DNA from: Comamonadaceae bacterium UBA2237
GTDB lineage: Bacteria > Pseudomonadota > Gammaproteobacteria > Burkholderiales > Burkholderiaceae_C
Assembly (NCBI GenBank): GCA_002347905.1
Contig: DDYJ01000166.1
Coordinates: 7,465 to 15,929 of the forward strand
Length of the DNA: 8,465 nucleotides
Direction of reading: 5' to 3'
Positions 1 through 5,935 of the stretch are shown piece after piece. Position 1 is the first letter of the stretch. Each line of letters begins with the position of its first letter. Position numbers and translations under genes: made by a program. Below the pieces are notes generated by a model. That model did no database searches and was not told the DNA's origin. It worked only from the letters and a program-made list of their open reading frames with translations.

Positions 1-833
1 AAGACTGCAATAAAAATCATAAAAATACCAACCTGCCCGAGCGATTCTCCTAAATACAAACCACCGATAGACTCGACTACACCTATCAAAAGACCGCCCA
101 CCAAAGCCCCTACAAAACTACCCATGCCTCCTAAAACCACGATCGTGAAAGCCACTAAGACGAATCCACTTCCCACCATGGGATTGACGTAATAAGCAGG
201 TAGTAAAAAGCAAGCAGCAGCACCTAAGCAAGCTGACCCGATTCCAAAACACATTGCATAAACGTGGTCAACATCAATACCCATCAAACGCGCACCGTGT
301 TTTTCTTTGGCTACAGCACGAATGGCGCGCCCCAAAAAGGTAAAGCGCATGACAGCAAGCAATATGACTGATACAACCAATGCTCCTACAAACGCCACCA
401 ATTTAGGAAGCGCAATCATCGCTGGCCCGATGCTGATAGTAGTCAAGGTATAGGCAGTCTCTATATTTCTTGTGTCAGACTTAAAAAATAGCAAGGCCAA
501 ATTCTCAAGAACAATCGAAATTCCTAAAGTGACCAACAAAATATTTTCGTCCTTGCCATGACTGGCACGATTGATAATGCCACGCTGCAATACATAGCCA
601 AATGCAAACATTGCGGGCACCACTATCGGCAGGGCCAGATAAGGATCCAGACCGATTTTTTCTTTAAGAAAATATACGCCATACAAGGCCACCATCAACG
701 ACGCTCCGTGCGCGAAGTTGATGATGTGCAAAACGCCGTAAATCAAAGTCAAACCCAACGCAATCAATGCATACACAGCACCGGTCGTGATGCCGTTGAG
801 CACTGAAGCAAAGAGAATCGACAGATCAAACAT
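1..833 (-). CDS. livH: LivH-type ABC transporter permease (3' end cut off by window edge)
   Basis: Inner-membrane permease of the branched-chain amino acid (HAAT/Liv) ABC transporter family, which moves the substrate delivered by a periplasmic binding protein across the membrane using ATPases not seen here. I translated it by hand from the ATG at 833: 277 codons, no stop, running off the left edge. Family members are about 290 aa, so only some 10-15 residues should be missing. It begins MFDLSILFASVLNGITTGAV, followed by ALIALGLTLIYGVLHIINFAHG, which is the typical first-helix signature of LivH. Hydrophobic helices recur throughout. The cytoplasmic coupling segment is GRAIRAVAKEKHGARLMGID, at about residues 175-194. 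The late glycine-rich stretch VLGGMGSFVGALVGGLLIG is also typical. It lies 33 nt after the binding-protein stop and in the same frame, so it is probably cotranscribed. There is no clear Shine-Dalgarno sequence before the ATG. The transported substrate cannot be read from sequence; the family also covers amides, urea and aromatic acids. Confidence 0.93.
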   Translation of the reverse strand, partial: MFDLSILFASVLNGITTGAVYALIALGLTLIYGVLHIINFAHGASLMVALYGVYFLKEKIGLDPYLALPIVVPAMFAFGYVLQRGIINRASHGKDENILLVTLGISIVLENLALLFFKSDTRNIETAYTLTTISIGPAMIALPKLVAFVGALVVSVILLAVMRFTFLGRAIRAVAKEKHGARLMGIDVDHVYAMCFGIGSACLGAAACFLLPAYYVNPMVGSGFVLVAFTIVVLGGMGSFVGALVGGLLIGVVESIGGLYLGESLGQVGIFMIFIAV

Positions 834-878
834 GGCTTAACCCATTTGGGCTTAACCTATCTGGGCTTAACCGTTCAA
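834..878. repeat. Three tandem 15-nt units at the livK-livH junction
   Basis: Three consecutive 15-nt units lie at 834-848, 849-863 and 864-878. All share the 9-mer GGCTTAACC (plus strand). Units 1 and 2 match at 13 of 15 positions and units 2 and 3 at 11 of 15. On the coding (minus) strand each unit supplies a TAA, and because 15 is a multiple of three all three TAAs are in one frame: 869-867 (the real binding-protein stop), 854-852 and 839-837. The last is followed by GCC and then the livH ATG in the same frame. The junction therefore looks like a short tandem duplication of the stop-codon region. It takes up the place where a livH ribosome binding site would normally be. Confidence 0.85.
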
Positions 879-2069
879 AGGAAAAATAGGTTCAACTTCG
901 CGGTAATCACGTGGAATGATGACCTTGATGTCGCCTTTGACTACTTGGGTCATCAAAGGTTGTGCTCCCATGTTTTGGCCATTGACAAATTGTGTAGCGC
1001 CGTAAGGCATGATGTGATCAGAGAATGTGCTCTTATTCAATGCATCAATGATCGCTGCGCGGTCTGAAGACTTCGCACGTTCGATGGCGTCGGCCAGTAA
1101 ACGCATTGCTGTATAAGCCATGAATACCTCGTAGCTAAAGAATAAGTTTTTAGCTTCGACACGTTTTTTGAGTTCTAGCGAACGCTTATCTCGCGGATTA
1201 AACCAGTGGTTGCAGTCAATGATGCCGTTAGCAGCATCTGGAAATTCTTTAACAAATTTATAACTAGAAGCGGCACCCCCCAAAACAGAATAGATGGCCT
1301 TGGGCGTTACTTTTTGCTGCTGCATGGTTCGTACCAGCAAAGCGTATTCGTTGTAGTAGTTAGCAGGAATGACAATATCAGGGTTGACTTGCTTCATTCG
1401 CAAAACGATATTGTTGAAGTCTCGTGTGGGATTCGCATGTTTGACTATTTCTTTCACATCGTAACCATAGCCAGGCAGTTCACGCGCCAACAAATTAGCA
1501 GTACCCGTTCCAAATAGCGATTCCTCATGGATGATCATCACTGAGCGCGCAGGCTTACCTGCAGCCGTGTTGAGTACGTGTAAGTTGGCAACAGCAACCT
1601 CGGCACATTTTTTATAGCCTGGACCGAATCGGAAGGTATTTTTCAAACCGCGCTCTACGATTTGATCAGCAACACCCACGTCCACCACGTGAGGCAAGTT
1701 GTACTTAGCAGCAGCTTGCGTTGTAGCCAAACAAATAGCGGAAGCGAAAGCGCCCACAATGGCACTAACACCTGCTTCGTTCATCTTTTCAACTTCAGCG
1801 GCACCCGCTTGAGGAGTGGACTGCGCGTCACCCAATAAGGCTTCAATCTTGGCACCACCTAGGGACTTGATACCACCTAATTTATTGATGTCATCAATAG
1901 CCATCATGACTCCTTCACGGCATTGCTGGCCGGAGTAAGCAAGTGCACCTGTCACGGGATGCAATACACCTACTTTCACCGTTTTTGGCTGAGCGCCACC
2001 AACTAGAGGAAATGCCATAGCTGAAGCTGCGGCTGCCGACTGACCTATAAATTGACGACGTGAAGTCAT
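867..2069 (-). CDS. LivK-like periplasmic substrate-binding protein with Tat signal
   Basis: Type I periplasmic binding protein (Peripla_BP_6 / Liv family) of 400 aa that captures a small substrate and passes it to the LivH permease encoded next. The start at 2069 is chosen because AAAGGAG lies 6 nt upstream and because the protein then opens with MTSRRQFIGQSAAAASAMAF, a twin-arginine signal (SRRQFI) followed by an alanine-rich hydrophobic stretch. The ORF is open for 54 more codons upstream, but that part overlaps the regulator gene and has no signal character. Mature sequence begins near QPKTVKVGVLHPVTGALAYS, the usual first strand and substrate loop of the family. GDAQSTPQAGAAEVEKM and VSAIVGAFASAICLATTQ at about residues 90-130 are also typical. 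The length fits the family's roughly 370-400 aa. The ligand is unknown: the family binds branched-chain amino acids, amides, urea and aromatic or dicarboxylic acids. It sits between regulator and permease in one operon. Confidence 0.92.
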   Translation of the reverse strand: MTSRRQFIGQSAAAASAMAFPLVGGAQPKTVKVGVLHPVTGALAYSGQQCREGVMMAIDDINKLGGIKSLGGAKIEALLGDAQSTPQAGAAEVEKMNEAGVSAIVGAFASAICLATTQAAAKYNLPHVVDVGVADQIVERGLKNTFRFGPGYKKCAEVAVANLHVLNTAAGKPARSVMIIHEESLFGTGTANLLARELPGYGYDVKEIVKHANPTRDFNNIVLRMKQVNPDIVIPANYYNEYALLVRTMQQQKVTPKAIYSVLGGAASSYKFVKEFPDAANGIIDCNHWFNPRDKRSLELKKRVEAKNLFFSYEVFMAYTAMRLLADAIERAKSSDRAAIIDALNKSTFSDHIMPYGATQFVNGQNMGAQPLMTQVVKGDIKVIIPRDYREVEPIFPLNG

Positions 2070-2075
2070 GATGTG

Positions 2076-2082
2076 CTCCTTT
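2076..2082 (-). promoter_or_regulatory. Strong ribosome binding site deciding the livK-like start
   Basis: AAAGGAG on the minus strand, 6 nt before the ATG at 2069. It lies in the 19-nt gap after the regulator's stop codon, so the binding protein has its own efficient initiation site. It also rules against the longer upstream start inside the regulator gene. Confidence 0.85.
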
Positions 2083-2088
2083 GAAAAA

Positions 2089-2889
2089 TTAATGGAAATT
2101 GGCTGATAACTCTTTACTAACCCAAACTTTGGCATCGATACTGCCCACGCGAGATAATTGCATTTGGTATTCATAGCGATCTGGACGATACAAACCATGT
2201 AACCACTGTATGGGTTTGTCATCGATGTCAAAAATAAGTCGATTCACAGACAGCAATGCCGAACCTATTGCTACATCTAAATGTTGTGATGTGTTAGCGT
2301 CAGCCAACTTTGCAGAGATAGTTTGCTGTGCACGCCCTACCCTGACACCAGACTCTTCCAGCAAGACAAGAATGGGTTTGCGCTCTAATTCTTTTCGCCC
2401 AAATCCGCTGGCGAATTGTTCTGGCACCCAAGTTGTGATGTGCGAGAGTGGCCCTTCTTTGGTGTAGCGTACTCGCTGCGCTTTTTGCACAAGTGCATCT
2501 TGGTTTATTTGTAAAGAACTGGAGACGTCCAATGGGGCGGGAATACGTTCTACCGACAACACCTTTACCGAAGTCCGCAAACCCATACTGACCAAGTTTT
2601 CAAGTAGCCCAGTTAACCGAGCCTGTTGCCTTTTGTTAGAAATTTCCTTGGTGGATTGAGGATTGTTCCGTCTCAATAATGATCTTGTACCGCGCCCAGG
2701 CTCCCTGCTAATCAACCCCTCTTGCGCCAGTTGGGCCAATGCGCGCCGCACTGTCACCCTAGCCACAGAAAAATGCTGCATTAATGCAAGCTCACCAGGA
2801 AAACCTTGAGAAAACTTACCTTCATGCAATTGTTCTCGCAGGACCAAGTAAACCTGATGGTATTTGGGCAGCGGCATATCGTGCGTCAT
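2089..2889 (-). CDS. GntR-family (HutC/UTRA subfamily) transcriptional regulator
   Basis: Cytoplasmic DNA-binding repressor or activator of 266 aa that senses a small ligand. Residues about 8-70 form the winged helix-turn-helix; the recognition region reads HFSVARVTVRRALAQLAQEG and ends in the wing motif SREPGRGT, both typical of GntR proteins. Residues about 95-245 match the UTRA ligand-binding domain, including RVRYTKEGPLSHITTW and the closing RLIFDIDDKPIQWLHGLYRP, so it belongs to the HutC/FarR-type branch. The length is normal, or slightly long at the C-terminus. It is the first gene of the minus-strand transporter operon, 19 nt before the binding protein, so it most likely controls that operon and itself. 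Neither the ATG at 2889 nor the in-frame ATG at 2877 has a Shine-Dalgarno sequence. A promoter whose start point would coincide with the 2889 ATG could explain this by leaderless translation. The effector is unknown; the transporter's substrate or a product of it is the natural guess. Confidence 0.93.
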   Translation of the reverse strand: MTHDMPLPKYHQVYLVLREQLHEGKFSQGFPGELALMQHFSVARVTVRRALAQLAQEGLISREPGRGTRSLLRRNNPQSTKEISNKRQQARLTGLLENLVSMGLRTSVKVLSVERIPAPLDVSSSLQINQDALVQKAQRVRYTKEGPLSHITTWVPEQFASGFGRKELERKPILVLLEESGVRVGRAQQTISAKLADANTSQHLDVAIGSALLSVNRLIFDIDDKPIQWLHGLYRPDRYEYQMQLSRVGSIDAKVWVSKELSANFH

Positions 2890-2895
2890 AGATTA

Positions 2896-2924
2896 ATCAT
2901 GGATCAGTCCTATTGATCTGTCAA
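2896..2924 (-). promoter_or_regulatory. Predicted sigma70-type promoter of the gntR-liv operon
   Basis: On the minus strand a perfect -35 TTGACA (2924-2919) is followed by a 17-nt spacer and CATGAT (2901-2896), which matches the -10 consensus at 4 of 6 positions. The usual 6-nt discriminator (2895-2890) would place the start point at 2889, the A of the regulator's ATG. The -35 box lies inside the inverted repeat at 2907-2930, so a repressor bound there would block RNA polymerase. This is a prediction from sequence only. Confidence 0.55.
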
Positions 2925-2930
2925 TAGGAC
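2907..2930. promoter_or_regulatory. Perfect 10-bp inverted repeat, likely GntR operator
   Basis: GTCCTATTGA (2907-2916), a 4-nt spacer (2917-2920) and TCAATAGGAC (2921-2930) form a perfect dyad. It lies 18 nt upstream of the regulator's first codon and covers the -35 box. GntR-family proteins bind dyads as dimers and usually repress their own operons, so this is the best candidate operator. A role as an RNA hairpin is less likely because it would lie upstream of the predicted transcription start. Confidence 0.65.
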
Positions 2931-2948
2931 ATTTGAATGACAAATGTC
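2928..2948. promoter_or_regulatory. Second perfect inverted repeat touching the first
   Basis: GACATTTG (2928-2935), spacer AATGA (2936-2940) and CAAATGTC (2941-2948) form a perfect 8-bp dyad. It shares the three bases GAC (2928-2930) with the first repeat. The heptamer CAAATGT occurs again at 2950-2956, nine bases after its first copy at 2941-2947. The half-sites differ from those of the first repeat, so this may bind a different protein or be a second, weaker regulator site upstream of the -35. Confidence 0.5.
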
Positions 2949-3092
2949 GCAAATGTAAATAAATCTAATGCGTCTACGCTATCTGAGCTGTCAACATAAA
3001 CCCGACACCCATCCCAGTCCCATAAACCAAATGGCTAGATAAAGAGACCAAACAAGCGCATAAATGTTTGCTACCAAGCATCCTGAACCTAG
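2949..3092. other. Gap between the protease gene and the gntR promoter region
   Basis: The 203-bp gap between the regulator start and the protease stop holds the promoter and dyads near the regulator. In the remaining part I see no ORF with coding character, no RNA gene and no convincing terminator after the protease stop. A second exact TTGACA (minus strand, 2994-2989) is present, but the -10 candidates at 17-18 nt are poor (GCATTA, CATTAG). Confidence 0.6.
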
Positions 3093-5822
3093 TCATTTGC
3101 CCTGCCCCACCGCCCACACCATGGGCGTGCTGCTGAGGTATTTACGTAAAACTTCGGTTGCTTGGGTAGCGGTGACTTGCTCAATCGCTTTGTCAAACTG
3201 CACGCGTGCCATAAAGTCGTAGCCGTCGGACAAAGCGTTGGCCATGGTGGAAGCAAAATTACTTTCCTTACCCAAATAAGCTTTACGGCGCTCAGCCCAA
3301 GTTTTTTTAGCACGCTCTATGTCGGCGTCAGTGAGTCCATCACTCAAGACGCGTTGCAAAACAGATTTGAGTTTTTCCATCGCCTTGTCCGCTTGGCCAG
3401 ATGCAGAGGTGGCATACACCGTGATGGTGGTGCGTTCATCGAGCATGGAACCATTGATACCCATACCCGTCGAATAGGCTATGCCTTCTTTTTCTCGCAA
3501 CTCTTTCCATATCAAGCTGCTGGCATTTCCGCCAATGACCTCCACAGCTATTTGTAAGGCCGGGAAGTCTTTAGATTTGCGACTGAGAGCGACCACCGCG
3601 TTGCCTGTCACTTTGGCATTGGTGGTGTCAGGCATTTCAATGCGGATGGGTGTTGTGTCTACAACTGAGGGAGCGACTGGGTCGGGTACGCGTTGATAGG
3701 CGATTTCTGCTTTATTCGAGACGGCAGTTTTAGCCCATACAGCACGCACGTCGGATTCTTGTAAATCACCCACCACACCAACACGCGCGTGGGATATTTT
3801 GGCGAAGTCCCTCACGCAACTTTTAACCTCTTCGTAGGTCAAAGACTTGATTTGCGCCATTTGATTCGCATAGGTTTGCGGCTTACTCCAATGCCCCGCA
3901 GGGAAATTATCAAAACGCAAGCTGCTGGCGTTATCTGCCAGGGAGACCGGATTTTTAAGTTGTGATTCGTAATAGGCAATCAGCCCAGATTTATGGCTGT
4001 TGAACTCTTGGACTGGCAACAAAGGGTTAGCCCACACCGAAAAGACAAGCGCAAACGCATCGAGCAGATTTTCACGCGGCACTTCCAAGTAGATACCAGA
4101 TAAACCGATATTCCAATTGGCCTTCAACTCTTCCATACGGCGGTTCAATTCATCACGCGTCAAGCCGTTACCACCAAATTTCATCAAGGCACCTGCTGCA
4201 CTGCAGGCAGTCCTTCTGTCTTTTAATGTCTCTGCAGAACCGTAATCGTTTTCAAAAACAAACCAAACCTTGTCGCCTTGGGTTTTGCGAGAAATGAGAC
4301 TTGCTTGTGCTCTATCACCGTCTAAATTAAAAGTTCGGGTAGCTTGTGCCAATTCCATTAATGACTTTGGTGCTGGGTCCGCTTTAGAAAAAATGCTAGG
4401 CCACAACTTGCCATCCACCCTTGAAACGGCGGGAGCTGGAGGCGAAATAACCACCGGCGCAGGCTTGTCTAAATGCCTTAGCAGCACATCACTGCGGTTG
4501 ATCGACACCAGCCACTTTCTGAGTGCGGCATTGGCCTCTTCAAGTTGCAAGGATTTCACCAGATCTCGCACCCAAAACATCAGTCGCCAATCCCCAGCGA
4601 CTTCGTGTTGTGAGACTATTCTTGCGATGGATTCGTGCGAATCAAAGGCACGCTCCATTTCATTCAGTTCAGCCATCCTCGCGCGCTCTAATTGCGCTTG
4701 GGTTACGCCTTTGCTCGCGGCGTCTTGAATATGTTGGATCAATTGTTTCGATAAAACTTCTGCATCGGCCTCTTGCCCGGCCTTGGCAATGGCAACGAAG
4801 CGGCCGTAATCTGCATCACTGGATGTGTAGCAATAGGCCGACACAGCCAATGCACGGTCTACGACCAAGTCTTTTCGCAGACTTCCCCAGTCGGCATCGC
4901 ATATCGCTGCAGCGGCCAAATCCAACGCATGGACATCGCGCTCGGTAACACCGGGTAGCTTCCAGGCACTGGCAGTTAGCGTGGTGCCCACAGATGCAAA
5001 CAACTCACTGCGTTGCGTCAACGCTTGCGGACTATCGAATGTCCAATTTTGTTGCCTGATACTTGAGGGATTTTTAGCGACTGCAAATTGTTTGGTGGCA
5101 AGCGTCAACACACGTTGGTAATCAAAATTTCCTGACACTATCAGTGCAGCGTTATCGGGTCGGTAATGTTTGCGATGGAATGCACGCAAGGCCTCATAGC
5201 TAGTGTTTTCAATATCTGTCCTGGCGCCAATCGTGGAACGCGAATAGCCGTGCCATACAAAACTATTACGCCCAAGTGCATCAAACACCAGGCGCGAGGG
5301 GTTGCGTTCTGAGTTTTCTAACTCATTGCGCACCACGGTCATTTCACTGTCGAGGTCTGCTTTGGTGAACTTTGCGCGAATGAAGCGATCTGCCTCCAAC
5401 TGAATGACTGCATCAACTTTATTTGGATCGGATGAAAGCGTTTCAAAGTAGTTGGTTCGATCTGCCGTGGTAGTGCCATTCCACGAAGCCCCCATGGCAG
5501 TTAGGTCGTCTTTGATATTTTTGCGATTCCCTGCCCCTTTGAAAAGCATATGCTCCAACAAATGGGCCATGCCAGTTTCGCCATAGCCTTCCAACTTGCT
5601 GCCGGTCTTGACCAGCAACTCCACACGGACATTACTCGCCGATGGAAATGGAATCAAAATAATTTTGAAACCATTTGCCAGCGTGTAACTAGTGATGCCA
5701 CCAGCAGAGACTTCCCCAACATAGCTTTTGTCGGCAACAGCATGCGCACTCCCTTGCATGCTGTAAAAAAGCATAGTGGTACCCAACACATAAAACAAAA
5801 GTTGACCCAGCGTTTTTTTCAT
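3093..5822 (-). CDS. Secreted two-domain M16 (pitrilysin/insulinase family) zinc protease
   Basis: Periplasmic metallopeptidase of 909 aa from the ATG at 5822. It opens with MKKTLGQLLFYVLGTTMLFY and ends its signal peptide at AHA, giving predicted cleavage after residue 28. The inverted zinc motif HLLEH is at residues 87-91, within GMAHLLEHMLFKG. The third zinc ligand is Glu167 in NELENSE, 76 residues after His91, as expected for M16. The C-terminal half (about 480-909) repeats the fold without an HxxEH. It keeps the substrate-side motif LREKEGIAYSTG at about residues 775-786, as in active single-chain M16 enzymes. The length is normal for the two-unit form. In-frame starts at 5837 (ATG) and 5843 (TTG) would add 5 or 7 residues before the signal peptide; none has a strong Shine-Dalgarno sequence, and 5822 gives the cleanest signal. 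The substrate is unknown; such enzymes degrade small peptides or unfolded polypeptides in the periplasm. The gene is divergent from trhO-GST and has no evident link to the transporter operon. Confidence 0.92.
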   Translation of the reverse strand: MKKTLGQLLFYVLGTTMLFYSMQGSAHAVADKSYVGEVSAGGITSYTLANGFKIILIPFPSASNVRVELLVKTGSKLEGYGETGMAHLLEHMLFKGAGNRKNIKDDLTAMGASWNGTTTADRTNYFETLSSDPNKVDAVIQLEADRFIRAKFTKADLDSEMTVVRNELENSERNPSRLVFDALGRNSFVWHGYSRSTIGARTDIENTSYEALRAFHRKHYRPDNAALIVSGNFDYQRVLTLATKQFAVAKNPSSIRQQNWTFDSPQALTQRSELFASVGTTLTASAWKLPGVTERDVHALDLAAAAICDADWGSLRKDLVVDRALAVSAYCYTSSDADYGRFVAIAKAGQEADAEVLSKQLIQHIQDAASKGVTQAQLERARMAELNEMERAFDSHESIARIVSQHEVAGDWRLMFWVRDLVKSLQLEEANAALRKWLVSINRSDVLLRHLDKPAPVVISPPAPAVSRVDGKLWPSIFSKADPAPKSLMELAQATRTFNLDGDRAQASLISRKTQGDKVWFVFENDYGSAETLKDRRTACSAAGALMKFGGNGLTRDELNRRMEELKANWNIGLSGIYLEVPRENLLDAFALVFSVWANPLLPVQEFNSHKSGLIAYYESQLKNPVSLADNASSLRFDNFPAGHWSKPQTYANQMAQIKSLTYEEVKSCVRDFAKISHARVGVVGDLQESDVRAVWAKTAVSNKAEIAYQRVPDPVAPSVVDTTPIRIEMPDTTNAKVTGNAVVALSRKSKDFPALQIAVEVIGGNASSLIWKELREKEGIAYSTGMGINGSMLDERTTITVYATSASGQADKAMEKLKSVLQRVLSDGLTDADIERAKKTWAERRKAYLGKESNFASTMANALSDGYDFMARVQFDKAIEQVTATQATEVLRKYLSSTPMVWAVGQGK

Positions 5823-5935
5823 TCCGTCATTTCTCATTCGCAAAAATTAATATGCCTAAATTTTGACCTATTGCATAATTCCAAATGCCCGCCTAAAACG
5901 GGCGCAGTTTTCAATGCCTGCTGCATTTAGCCACC
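5823..5935. other. Divergent intergenic region between the M16 protease and trhO-GST
   Basis: This 113-bp AT-rich region must hold the promoters of both divergent genes. A CATAAT -10-like hexamer lies at 5874-5879 (plus strand) and a TTGACC at 5863-5868, but they are too close together to form one promoter. Partner boxes at 16-18 nt are poor, so no promoter is called. A small GC-rich dyad, GCCCG (5887-5891) and CGGGC (5899-5903) with a 7-nt loop, lies upstream of trhO. It may be a regulator site or part of the leader RNA. No Shine-Dalgarno sequence is visible before the ATG at 5936. Confidence 0.5.

Noticed and set aside
2070..2231. N-terminal extension of the LivK-like ORF (54 extra codons from 2231)
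   Set aside because: It overlaps the regulator's C-terminus, lacks signal-peptide character, and would place the Tat motif in mid-protein. The ATG at 2069 has a strong ribosome binding site.
2965..2994. Second promoter with an exact TTGACA (minus strand, 2994-2989) upstream of gntR
   Set aside because: At 17-18 nt spacing the -10 candidates GCATTA and CATTAG match the consensus poorly, and TAGATT is too far away. The promoter at 2924-2896 is clearly better.
3064..3081. Small hairpin after the M16 protease stop as a terminator
   Set aside because: The stem is only 4 bp (TGCT/AGCA) and no U-run follows on the minus strand.
4193..4212. CTGC/GCAG-rich near-palindrome in the protease gene
   Set aside because: It is within well-conserved coding sequence and is explained by Ala and Gly codons; nothing around it suggests a site.
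4270..4958. Long plus-strand open frames antisense to the protease gene
   Set aside because: They have no recognisable protein features and lie wholly inside a clear M16 coding sequence; they are shadows of its codon use.
5887..5903. GCCCG/CGGGC hairpin followed by GTTTTC as a rho-independent terminator
   Set aside because: It lies between two divergent genes, so no transcript from either would end there. The stem is only 5 bp and the T-run is short.
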